Source of the DNA: Stenopsyche tienmushanensis
Lineage: Eukaryota > Arthropoda > Insecta > Trichoptera > Stenopsychidae
Length of the DNA stretch: 64,000 nucleotides
Direction of reading: 5' to 3'
NCBI GenBank assembly: GCA_008973525.1
Contig: WACJ01000129.1
Coordinates: forward strand, 896,882-960,881
Below the pieces are notes generated by a model, which was not told the DNA's origin, ran no database searches, and saw only the letters and a program-made list of their open reading frames with translations. Both the position numbers and the translations under genes were made by a program. This document shows, in pieces, positions 11,205 to 22,108 of this stretch (position 1 is the stretch's first letter; each line of letters opens with the position of its first letter).

Positions 11205-12454
11205 ATAAATACAAACAGTAGAGACGACTAGGCGCATGCGCGTAGCGTCTCTATGACACACTACAAACGATTCTCCCTCTTTTTCCGACCAACTGCCGTT
11301 TATTGTGACGATTTTATGACGTTCAAGCCAATTTAACCTACCGCGCCTATACAATTGTTACATAAATTGGCGAAACTCAGATACGTACGTCACTGGGAAT
11401 CTTACACGTGCCGACTACCGGATGGTGATTCCAGAAGAATTGAAGTGGCATACGACAATCAAAGCATCAAGGTCTTTATTTTGGTGGAATAATAAAGACC
11501 TGGAGCAAACGATGGAGTTTCTTCGCCTTCATATACCTTCTATGTAGACCTCTTCTACGAACCGATAGCGAACGAACTCCGGTGGGCCATTCGTTTGCAA
11601 GTGTGCATCTTGGATCGTTTTGCGCGGATTGTTCAAAAATTATTACAATCAATTGATTTATTTATCTGATTTGCAATCAATGGTTCATAAATAACGAATG
11701 GTATAAGATTTAATTTCACAATGAAAACAAATAGCTGCTAAAATTTTACTAACGAAAATGCTATAATACAGAAATGTCCAATGAGATCCCAAATAACCCT
11801 CTGAAAAGTGATGCTACCTCTTATATAGAGTTGGGGGAGCACTGACGTGACTAAAACCTTTAAGGAGTGTTTAAACTCGAGACCTTTAAACTCAAGACAG
11901 GAGTATTATGTGGCTATGAAGTCTTTGAAGAAGAAGCATTCTAATGAAGCCAGATGTGACAATGCTGCCTTTGGTAACCCGAAAGTAGCATCCCACTTAT
12001 CCTAATTTTAAATGAAAGCTAAATACTGACGTGGATAAAATGCCGAAGACTTTATAAAGTCAAATTCTATGAAAAAATATGACTTATTTGAAATTTTTCT
12101 GAAGAAATATTTAATAATGTCCGACAGATGGCGTTTGCATCCATTCTCTCGCTGGAAAGATTTTAAATTCCCATCGAAAATATATTTTCGATCCAAATAC
12201 AACATCATAAAATGGAGAGGTTCCCATCCTTTGTTGTCTAATATAAAAACCAGATAGTTTCGGTACAATGCCACCGATATTAAATATTTAATGCAATTCA
12301 GACGAGACAGACAGTAATGAAAATTCAAAAGACTCCGATATTAAGCTTCCAACAACTGAGTCATTGCATTGAATTATTTTCCATAAGCAAGTACTTAGTG
12401 AATTGATTTTAAATAAAGCTAAAAATAGATGCTATATTCGTATATCCATACAAA
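11205..12454. other. Unique sequence, no gene recognised
   Basis: AT-rich. A short inverted repeat (aggtctttatt/aataaagacct, 11470-11501) is the only structure noted. Confidence 0.45.
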
Positions 12455-12775
12455 TCATCTTTTCGCTCAGCACCGAGCAGCGTGCATTAAGTTTGTATAT
12501 TAATAAATTAACCTTAACACTTTTGATATTATTGGGCGCCATAATAGAGTTTTAAATGTATAATTGATTTTTATGGCTTTCAATCGGATACGGACAATTC
12601 CATTACAATTTTAAGATTTATTTTGTCGTCATCTGTTGATGATTGATGTGATGACTCTCTGTGCAGACAATATTTAGACGTGTAAGGGTGCCTTTACAGC
12701 ACTAAGTACGAATGTATGATGAGACGCAACACATCCGTCTCTGTCTCCGATTCACTAATCTTCAAATGTGTATAT
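12455..12775 (+). mobile_element. TTAA element P3, copy c
   Basis: tagatgctatattcg (12427) and gcaccgagcagcgtgcatta lead into ctttaacactt-type sequence, then atcggatacggacaattcca, gtcgtcatctgttgatgatt and gacgtgtaagggtgcc. The end is truncated. Confidence 0.6.
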
Positions 12776-13755
12776 TTTCATCCCGTCAGATACGCCAATC
12801 AAATTCTATGAAATTCTTCGATAATATTCTCTTGGAGTGTTCTTCATATTGTAACATCATTTGTTAAGAGTACTTGACGCCAAGACGATACCAAATAACA
12901 CTTCTCGACAACCATTTACGCATGTGCCTCTAAGAGTCGGCAAATATTTTCTAAAATCAATATGTTGCAATTAAACGAGATAATTGATGACGTCGGGGCT
13001 GAAAACACTTATCGGTTCAATGGTAATCGAGCTATAATTGCATTAGAATTGCTTCTTTATTTCGAGCATGACCTGATAACGTAACACGGAGGATGCTTCG
13101 TCGTTACATGGAACGGAAACGACGTTGGGCTGGGTCAGTATTTAGATCACACGAGCATTACATCACATATTCAAGGTGGGACTGATAGAAGAATCTGCAT
13201 CACAAAGGAGCCATTGACGTCAGAATCCCGATCTCATCCTGTGTCACGCAAATAGAATGGACCGATATTATTGAAGAAGTTCAAAATAAATTCTGCAATA
13301 CTCGCAAAAATAGCTTTCCTAAAAGGCCATTCAGATGGGAGAGGTCTTTTATAATTGAAATTAGCACGTCCATTGCTGAAAATATTTTTGCGACATATTA
13401 GCGACTGGTGTGACGCACGTATAGTTGCATTGTCAATTTCGTTTTAATGGACACATATTTCACAACTGGTTAACGACAATGTAAAACTCAAGTGAGCATT
13501 TGGTTGTATAAACTACAATTAGAAGGCAGCCGCAAACATCAACAAAATTGAAGAAAAGCAATTCGATGCGATCGTTAATTTTGATATGGGCTTGTGGACA
13601 GCGATAAAGCATTCTATCAAGTACAACAAGTTGATTGATCAATCAAATTCAGATTGAATGAACATTAATTACAAGATGTTATATTTAACATCCAGATACT
13701 AACTCTCGATTTACACGATTTGCATTCGGTACGGATTATAATCGATTTTCATATA
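12776..13755. other. Unique sequence, no gene recognised
   Basis: No motif or repeat match was seen. Confidence 0.45.
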
Positions 13756-14125
13756 TACACTTAGGTCTGTTTTTATGCGATAGATACGTTTAAAAAAATC
13801 GCATAAAAAAAGACTTGAACTACATAGAAAACTGAGGGATAGGTAACATTATTTTTAAAAACCGCATAACTTCAAATCAATGTCGCATAAAAAAGTTTAT
13901 AATACATATTTATCTCAAAGTGGTTTTACTAAAGTCTATTTTACTCGATAATTATACAAATCCAATTCTTAAGCTTTTGAGAAGAGTTTCCAGATTTAAA
14001 AACGATTCCGTTCTTTTTTTTTGTGCGAATTCGCATAATAAAAGCCTTTTCTTTTATAGAAAAATGATGGATTGGTTCCACTATTTTTGAAAATCGCATA
14101 ACTTTAAATTCGCATAAAAAAGATA
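13756..14125 (+). mobile_element. MITE Q, copy Q1 (right end lost)
   Basis: The left end, cacttaggtctgtttttatg, matches Q2 at 63512. The interior shares ttaaaaaccgcataacttca, aagcttttgagaagagtttc (complemented in Q2) and repeated 'tatgcg' boxes. The right terminal repeat is not visible before P3 copy d begins. Confidence 0.6.
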
Positions 14126-14129
14126 AGAT

Positions 14130-14530
14130 ATTGTATATCAATAAATTAACACTGTTGATGTTATTGGGCCCCATAATGGCATTTCAAATAGAATCACTTT
14201 TGGTATTTAATTGACTTATGTGGCTTTCTAATATTTATATGATTCAACGATCTAAGAATACCTCATACCTTATGGTTTTAAACCGGATACGGACAAATTT
14301 CATTATGATTTTAATGTTTATTTTGTTGTCATCTGTTGATGATTGATGTGAGGACTCTCTATTTTGCACTCTATGAATTGTTTCTGTCAGTACATCAATC
14401 AAACTTTTTTTTTTATTCAAGTTAAAAGTCCATTTGCAATATAATTTGGAGCAGTGAGTGGCTGCGAAATGCAAAGTTCTGTTTAGGTCATAATTTAAAT
14501 TGGAGCGTTCGCTGAAAGTCATTATTGGCT
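14130..14530 (+). mobile_element. TTAA element P3, copy d
   Basis: tgtatatcaataaattaaca, ttgggccccataatggcatt, tatgtggctttctaatattt, taccttatggttttaaaccg, gtcatctgttgatgattgat and cactctatgaattgt follow the family order. Confidence 0.6.
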
Positions 14531-14759
14531 TGTATTTTTGAAAAAATCACATTGAAAATGATCTACACCTAGGGACACTTGATCTGGCGGATTTATATAA
14601 GATTGGGGCTAAGAGGAGTATGTACGCCAGTGTGGCGTTCAGCGCTCCATAGCGCTTTATTATCAATGCCGTACGTGTATTTATAATGGAATAATATTAT
14701 TTCTTCAAATTTCAAATTATGATGCCAAAAAATATATTTACAATATGTTTATAGAGCAC

Positions 14760-15230
14760 AAAAAAGAGAGTACAAATGTTCATCAACAGATGACAACATA
14801 ATAAAGTTAAAATTTTAATGGAATTTTTCCTTGCCCGATTGAAAACCATCTTCTTGGATATATAAATATAAATAGAAGAAAGACATATAAATCAATTATA
14901 TACAAAAGTGATCCTATTTGAGACACTATTATGGGTCCCAAATGTCACAGTACGACCTTGCCATCAATATACGAGTATATGATGAAACGCAGGACATCTG
15001 TCTCTGTTTCCGATGCACTAATATCTTCTTTCTATATTTAGTTTATTTTGTTGTCATCTGTTGATGATTGATGTTATGACTCTCTATTCAGGCAATATTT
15101 AGACGTGTACAGCACGAACTTGTCATTGATGTACGGGTGAATGATGAGACACAAAACACCCGTCTTTATATCTGATTCACTAATCTTCGCACTCAATGTG
15201 CGAATATTGGTATATCATACTCGTTATTAA
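14760..15230. mobile_element. TTAA element P3, two pieces head to head (copy e)
   Basis: 14760-14945 is a reverse P3 piece (atcaacagatgacaacataa, then acataaatcaattata and tattatgggtccc). 14950-15230 is a forward piece (cagtacgaccttgccatcaa; gttgtcatctgttgatgatt; tgagacacaaaacacccgtc). They abut with little between. Confidence 0.55.
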
Positions 15231-16601
15231 ATCATCTATGAACGCTCACCCAGCGGGTCACCTGGATGACCGTATCGAAGGGAATTTTAGCTCTCGATAA
15301 GGATATTTTAAAATAGTGAGCAGTTCTCCCTGGAGGGTACTGGAAAACTCAAGACGACCATATTGATTTTAGTAGAAAAGGCTTTATGGAATATATGGAA
15401 TACAGTCCCTCCTTTTCTCTCAAAGGCGATACCGAACCAAGGTGAAGATGCTTCCAATATATATAAATTTTATACTGAACGTTTATTTTTTTTAAGAGAA
15501 AATAGATTCAATCTTAACTTTAAGTTTGTGGGAAATAAGAGCAGACGTCTGGATAGTTTTGTTACACATTTACAATATTCAATTGGATAAAGACAAAATT
15601 ATTTATAAAAAAGGTGTAAATTCAAATTCAATTAAAAGTGTATGCAAATCGAAGCGATTCCAATGTATATTCATTGGCATCGAATTATTCATGAACGCCG
15701 AGCGATTTCAAATCCTATCCAGCATTGTGTCTTAAGATTTGAATGTATCAGCTTATTTACGTCTACTTGTGTTTGTATTATGCTCCAGAAGCTTCCCGGC
15801 ACTCTGTCAAAGCTCAGATACAATTATAGACGGGCCTTTTGATACTCTGATCCCGGTTACGCCCTTGTTTCAAGCTGACACGCATCCAATGAGGGAAAAC
15901 TGCATAATAACAAATGGGACGGAATAAATAACGTCCAGGTGACATAATTTCGGAATTAAAAGCTCGGCTAGATGGTATTAATCATGTTTCTTATGGCACC
16001 GCAGATCGGTTTGGCCGTATCAAAAAGCCGGGGAGGAATGTTTCATTTTTTTATTTGCCGACAAGCGCTATCTCTGAGGGGCCGTTAAATGGCGAAAATG
16101 AGGACGCTCACGCCCTCTTTATTTATGTTCTGTCGTATAAATCATATGCTGGTGTGTACCAAAATAAATAACGCGAGCAAGGGTCAACCATGTGAAAACT
16201 ACTACACCAAATTTCCCGAATTTATTTTCTTCATAGTTCTATATGGCCCCGTGTTGAATTAACACCTCCGGGCTGTAATATTACATTCAACAAGCATCTT
16301 GAAAGCTTTATCTCATCACAAGATCAGCATGATAGCAAAAAATCAATATATGGAGCCAATATACAATATTTAAGTCCATCGGTCTATTCTAGATACAATC
16401 CTATATCAAATTTATTTATTAAAATACATATAAAAAAGAGTTGACCGAACGTCTTGGCCGCAGGAAGACCCGGTCTTGTTTTGTGTCGCGTTTATCCAGA
16501 CTGTCGATGAACTTCATTTTAAGGGAATATTCAAGTCTAGAGGCGCAAATTTTGGGTGTTTTATCAAGTTCAATAAAAAAGAAACTATATAAAATATATT
16601 T
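15231..16601. other. Unique sequence, no gene recognised
   Basis: Overlapping short open frames at 15363-15927 show no motif. No repeat match was seen. Confidence 0.45.
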
Positions 16602-17035
16602 CTAACCCTTGCGGTCCTATGTCGAATCTGATTCGACATCGATATTATTCTGGTGGGTCCTTTGTCGACTCATGACGCGCGCTCTCGTGAACATATTTTT
16701 TCGGATATACAAAATTTAGGGACCTATTGGAACATTTTTTTTGAACCGCAAAAGGTTAATAAATGTTTTTATATCAGATATTTATTGACATCTCTAAAGT
16801 ATGCAAAAAAAAACAATTAAAAAATTTATATGCTATTAAAGTGTTTTGACCTATTTTTTTAGATATGATGTCAACCGCGTTGAAAAAAGTAATTTCGAGA
16901 AAAACACGTTTAAAGATTTAATTCTGTTATAACTCGATAAATAATTAGAATTTTGGAAATTTATTCAGAGAATATATTCTTGAAAGTCTAGACATTGAAA
17001 ATATGCAAAAAAAAACACAAAATCAATTCTCAATG
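16602..17035 (+). mobile_element. TTAA element P4, left end and interior
   Basis: CTAA (degraded TTAA) and cccttgcggtcctatgtcga are followed by the subterminal inverted pair atgtcgaatc/gattcgacat. Interior blocks agatatgatgtcaaccgcgt, tgaaaaaagtaatttcgaga and ttggaaatttattcagagaa recur at 28320-28480 and 44400-44560. No coding was seen. Confidence 0.65.
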
Positions 17036-18619
17036 GTATTGCAATCCATTTGATGAGTATGCCCGCATATGTTGCACTCGAGTGATTTGTCACATTTCGA
17101 GGTTTAGCTCGATGCGCACGTCGCGGTGTGTCAAATTATCGGAATAGAGCTTATCGATCGGCCATGTGTGATATTGGTGTGTGGAACACATAAATTATGC
17201 ACAATCCACGGGCTTGACTCACCTTTAAACTCAAAATACACAAGCACGAAGCGGATTTATGGACACTAAACACGTATTTGAGAGGCGTTAAGTTCTAAAA
17301 ATTTATGGAATCTGCATAAAAGCGCGCTCGTTTCTTTTCAAGTTCAAAAGCTCGGCGGAGCTTTTACGGCGCGTATACGGCGCATCGTTGAAAATGAATT
17401 GAAGATGCAAATAAATTAGTGCGGATGGGCAACATTCGGAGGTATTGTTTGAAAAGTGTGTTTGTGTATTTTGAGAGTTACGGTCGAATGCGCTATTTTG
17501 TGTGTTTGAGCTCTGAAAGAATAATAACTCCTTATTTTTCCTTTATACAGAGAATATAAAATTGAGATCAACAACGCCCTTAGGGAAGAATGAGCTCTGG
17601 ATGCTTGGATAAGTAGCAATATTGCGGCAACCTAGCTTATGGTAATATCGTTTTTGTGTATATTGTATAATATATATCGTATTCGCCAGAAGATAGCCTT
17701 GTTGTTGTATACTTATTTGGGCACTAATTCTCTAGCAAAAAAAAAACGCTGAAGAAGAGCTCCGGCTGTAATAAAATGGAAGAACTGAAGTCTCTCGACA
17801 ACGGTTCATTGTTTCAAAGAATTATTTGACACTCTAATGACGTCATTCGTTTCGAAGAACACTCAAGTCGTTCAAAGTGCCGTTGCCAACACTTATTATT
17901 ATGCGAAAGATTTGAATTTGACCATACACATGAATGGTCGTGGATATACAGCTTAGACAACGAGGAGAAAGTGGCCAATTTGCGAATCGATGGGATGTGA
18001 AAATCGGCATCTTTGTGTGGATGACGTCCTTCAGACAGCCACAGGTAAAACAGAATTTCAAGCAAAAAATTGACCTACTATAATAAATTATTTCCTACAG
18101 GAAAAATACATACAGACACATATTTTGCCTCTCGAGCCCGTATGCTGCGAAGCACATATGGACCCGTTTCTGGCTGCGGAAATGGAAACGTACTGAGAAT
18201 ATGACCCATCTCCACGGGTCGGATGATAAATTACTTGTATTAAGAAATACCTGAGCTTGCTTTCCACATGCTTAAGTAAATAAGGAGATAAGGATGGAAT
18301 TCAAGCATTTATTAGACCACACGAATCTCACCAGCCATAATTCAAAAGCCCCGGCAGATTTAGCGACTACTATTTCACATCTAAAAGCACCCTGCAATCC
18401 AATTTGATTTAAACAAACTTGCATATAAAATTTAGAAAAAATATATAGGATTTTTCAATAAAGCCGCTCTAAATTTATTAGAATATAGCAGCCATGTTAT
18501 TGAAGCAATATCTATCAAATTTATTGGCAATTATTCAGGAATATATGGCAAATTACTATGGATATAGCGTTGAATAAAGCGTGCAAATGATCAAATGTAA
18601 TATTCAAAATCAGTGACCG
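17036..18619. other. Unique sequence; a P3 end remnant at 17050-17095
   Basis: ttgatgagtatgcccgcata and tgttgcactcgagtgattt resemble the P3 right end (complement). The rest, including CpG-rich 17090-17400, shows no gene or repeat. Confidence 0.4.
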
Positions 18620-18870
18620 TTCGATCAACATTTCGTTAAAAAAATCATCTTTAGCGACGAGGTCTGATAGATATTCTGCATGAGAGATTTGAGGACATGG
18701 TTATGAATGCAGACTGGGTTCTCAACGTGTAAAACAGCCATGGAAGTCTTCTACTAGTTCTGACACCAATGTTGCGTAGTGGAGCGGTGGAGTCCCCGGA
18801 CCGCGCCCCACCCCTACGCGTTCGTTGAGATAGCAGCGCTCGCACGCGGGTTCGTTATTCTATCGGATGA
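18620..18870 (-). repeat. LTR-retrotransposon fragment with tRNA-Leu-type primer site (family Y)
   Basis: On the minus strand a GC-rich LTR-like tail ends ctccactacgcaaca. It is followed by ttggtgtcagaactagtaga at about 18750-18772, then gacttccatggctg. TGGTGTCAGAAGTGGGA-type sites are complementary to the 3' end of arthropod and vertebrate tRNA-Leu, as in mdg3/micropia-type Ty3 elements. The same arrangement is at 62020-62060. No gag or pol is nearby. Confidence 0.5.
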
Positions 18871-18924
18871 AAGTGATTGGGTGTCAAGTAGAAATTCTCT
18901 CGCCTTAGCGAATTGCTTTATTGA

Positions 18925-19372
18925 TGATCGCCTAAAAATCATCTTCAGCGACGAGATCTAAAATGGATGATATGAATACCGATCAGGTGTTCTTTTCCAT
19001 TACAATAACGCCAGGCCTCATTTGCTTAGCTCGTCAGAAATAAATTATTATCATTTGACTGGGATGTTTTACCTCATCCTCCTTACTTTCCGGACATTGC
19101 ACCTTCAGAATATGATTTATTCCTTTCATTGAAAAATGCTTCACGTGGTAAAAATTTTAATTCAAAAAATGATATACAAATGTACCTTGATCAATATTTT
19201 GCCAGCAAACCTTGGAAATTTTGGCAAGAAGGCATTATGAGACTTCAGGAAAGATGGAGAAAGGTAATGCAACAGAATGGATCATATATTATTCAATACA
19301 TTTTGATGTAATACAAATTATTGTTTATTTTTTTCTTAATACGAAAACGAAAGAAACTTATGGGACACCCTA
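18925..19372 (+). pseudogene. mariner E transposase, C-terminal half with 3' terminal repeat
   Basis: KIIFSDEI (about 18929-18958) contains the first catalytic Asp. LFHYNNARPHL (about 18992-19025) is the second-Asp region, where HHDNARPH has become HYNNARPH. An open run from 19060 to a stop at 19311 reads WDVLPHPPYFPDIAPS, EYDLFLSLKN, FWQEGIMRLQERWRKV. It includes the third Asp context and the mariner C-terminus in full. The 3' terminal repeat, gaaacttatgggacacccta, is at 19352-19372. The sequence between D1 and D2 is deleted and frameshifted. The loss of D2 means no activity even without the deletion. Confidence 0.85.
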
Positions 19373-19934
19373 ATATATTTACAAAATATGTTATAAACGC
19401 ATACATCATCGGGCGTCGCCGAAGAATCAGAAGAATTCGCGAGCAGAACGATTCGGTGCTCAACAAGATTTTAATTTGGGGACCCCATCATCGTGAAAGA
19501 CTCGTTGATCCCATAAAACTCAGCCGGGCTTTGATTGATTCCCGCCGTATTGCGGGAGGAGCGCATCCCGGTTTATTAATGTGGCGGGCGCCAACTACTC
19601 TTCCGACGATGAAAGGTGGAATCGCGGTCGTAAATACCGAGACAAATTTGCGTGACAAAAAATAGACCCGATTGACGTTATGGCCGCCTCTCCAGAATTA
19701 TTCCCGGCCATTAGATCCGATCGAGATTTCCGTTGATTCCGCCGCAAAACTATCAATGCCGCGGACGCAAATAAACAGATTGATCTCCGAAATAGTTCGA
19801 ATGCTGTGATTTCAAGCCAAAATAAATTAAAACACGTCCGATATATTGAAATCTGTCGCGTTGATGGACGACATGCCCTCAATCTTCAAAATTATTTAAC
19901 ATCGACGCTCAATTTTTGTATTCGGCCGGAATAA
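19373..19934. other. Unique CpG-dense sequence
   Basis: Long open frames occur on both strands (19321-19665 and 19595-19882) without recognisable motifs. They are best explained by CpG-rich, stop-poor composition. Confidence 0.4.
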
Positions 19935-20032
19935 GAGGGTAGTCCCAGAAATGCCCGACCAGATGTATAGATGGCGGTTGTTGTTTAAAATAATTACCAT
20001 GGTAGAAATTATCTATGTTATAAAGCATAAAC

Positions 20033-20069
20033 AGAGCCGTAACTAGGGTATGAAGCGCCCGTGGCAAGT
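20033..20069 (+). repeat. hAT-type terminal sequence
   Basis: cagagccgtaactagggtat and gaagcgcccgtggcaag has the CAG(A/G)GCCGTA(A/G)C start typical of hAT ends. It is a relative of the end at 56015-56095. Confidence 0.45.
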
Positions 20070-20089
20070 ATCTAGAAGAAGAAAAGAAG

Positions 20090-20170
20090 AGGACGGAGTA
20101 GCCATAAGGTTTGTATGCTCAATCCGTCCGCTTTTCGGACCGCTGATATGACGAATTGTTTCCTCGTGCA
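20090..20170 (+). repeat. Repeat family HP, core fragment
   Basis: gaggacggagtagccataag and ccgtccgcttttcggaccgc match the HP core. Confidence 0.55.
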
Positions 20171-20587
20171 CTCTATTCGCTCAGATTTAGCCCCTTCTGA
20201 TTATTTAAACGAGACCATACGAGCTGCTAAGATGAATCAATTAAATTAGGTGACCACGCCAGAAATGGTGTCAGAACATGGATCCATCATTTTACACCTG
20301 AGACAAAGAAACAGTCAAAACAATGGACTGAACTGGGAGAATCGGCTCCAATCGTCAGATTATATTCTTTTTCCAAACTTAAAAAAAATAGCTCGCTGGT
20401 AAAAGATTTGCCAATAATGAAGAAGTGGAGTTTTAAAGAGCTCGACGGTTTTCAATATAAACAGGATATCAAAGCTATTGAAAATCGCCGGGAGAGGTGT
20501 ATCGAGCTGAAAGGCGACTATGTTAAGAAATAAGATATTTTTCTCCGTGTTTTCCTCGTTAGTTCGGGTACTTCTGGGAATATCCTC

Positions 20588-21834
20588 GTACTCGTCGTTT
20601 CTCACCCGACCACGTACAAAATTCGACGATATAATCTGCTATTTATGTAAAAGGTAGTCGCATCTTTCACGGCTTGTGAACCCCTTTTCATTGTGATTCA
20701 CGGCCACGGTGGAAGATTAAGGCTTTGAGCAATTACAAAATAGCACCTTAATTTAGCACATTTCAGCCCTAATATACTTTTTCGCGCGTTAAACGCGACA
20801 TGAGACCCACTCAGTTCGGATTAGGTTCAAATGATGAATAGTGGCCTACACAATACGACGAAGGATGTGCGTTTGTCCCCAATTGGAGATTATTCCACGT
20901 CGTTCCCGAGAAATCCGATCTGATAACTATAAACTTTTCGCACCTGCGAATTTGTAGGATTTAAGGATTCCCAGTATCCACTTAGTACAGGCAATGAATA
21001 ATAAATAAAGAAAAGTGCTAACTTGCATTAACGCCCTTTTTTCTCGAAACAAGAGACCTTATACACCATTTAAGAATTTATTCGAAAGGTTACGGCGTAA
21101 ATAAAGTAAATAAGCAAACAAAATCCCCTAAAAGGATGGAAACTTTGGACATGAATTACATACAGAATTTATATGGCATCACGATACCAAGTTTAAAATA
21201 ATGAACTTTCATGTTTTTCTCGCAATTTCTTAAGATTGTTTGTAAGAATGTAGTTGCATGAACATACTGGCATCTTTTTTTTCTTTCAATTGTAGACCTG
21301 AAAGTGTAGTACAAAGAGCAAACGATATGCGGCTCCACAATTCGAAAGAAATAGCACTTAAAACTTTCCATCAAAGTTTTCCGTTGCACACCTCCTCGTG
21401 GCGTTGATATTTCAAACTTATTCCCACGACGCTATTGAAAATTCCTACAGGCGAAAAACGCGAAAGAAGGAAAGAAGAGGAGCGAGCTCGGCGCAAAAGG
21501 ATGGCGAAAAAACAAACGATTCAAAGGAAGATTACCGATCGTGGAAGAATCCCAGATATAAATTTCCTTTTCATCTATTACATCCTATAATCTCATTCCC
21601 AAAAGTGTATTACGCTTCAAACAGTTTTTGTTTGATAATCAGCTCCAACGACATAATTCACCTTTGAGAGAAACTCAAACTCAGCCATATATAAAAGAAA
21701 TTTTTTTAGGGATGAAAATTACATTCGAGCAACAATATAACCAGAAATATCGACGCAATAACCTCTCATAGTCCGGGTGCTTGTTCTATTCGCCGAGCTA
21801 TAAATCTCTGATTGGATCAGTTCTAATTTATTTT
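20588..21834. other. Unique sequence, no gene recognised
   Basis: No motif or repeat match was seen. Confidence 0.45.
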
Positions 21835-22108
21835 CAGTGCCAAAAATGCGTGCCGTTTTGCTAGTTTTTAGAGAATTATAAGAAAAAAAATAATAGTAAA
21901 TATCGTATATGAGTTTGATTTGTTTCCATCTTAAGGGTTTTTTCTACGAAAATTGTACACGACCAAACAACAAAAACCGGTCAGAATAATTTGTACGATT
22001 ACTGTTTCAAAACGTATAGCAATAAATCATCACAAAACTTACGCCAATTATTTTTTTAATCACTTTTCTAAAGAAAAAGAGTACAAACGGCACGTATTTT
22101 TGGCACTA
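21835..22108. mobile_element. MITE S, complete copy with about 22-bp terminal inverted repeats
   Basis: agtgccaaaaatgcgtgccg and ttt at 21836 is complementary to aaacggcacgtatttttggc and act ending at 22107, with one mismatch. The length is about 272 bp, non-coding and AT-rich inside. A second, solo right end is at 54930-54994. The superfamily is uncertain, because the target duplication is not clear. Confidence 0.7.

Larger units (their letters stand above)
19935..20587 (+). mobile_element. mariner B1, internally deleted, both terminal repeats present (653 bp)
   Basis: The left end, gagggtagtcccagaaatgc and ccgacc, matches the complement of the right end (ttcgggtacttctgggaata and tcctc). 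Transposase pieces are WIHHFTPETKKQSKQWTE at 20270-20325, GESAP, and then YFLFPNL-like sequence, LKK and IENRRERCIELKGDYVKK to about 20530. The N-terminus and the D2-D3 region are deleted. Between the left end and the transposase piece lie a hAT-type end (20033-20069) and an HP core (20090-20170). 'DLAPSDY' at about 20190 is another mariner scrap. Confidence 0.8.

Noticed and set aside
19321..19882. Overlapping open frames on both strands
   Set aside because: The first runs out of a mariner terminal repeat; neither shows a domain; composition explains them.
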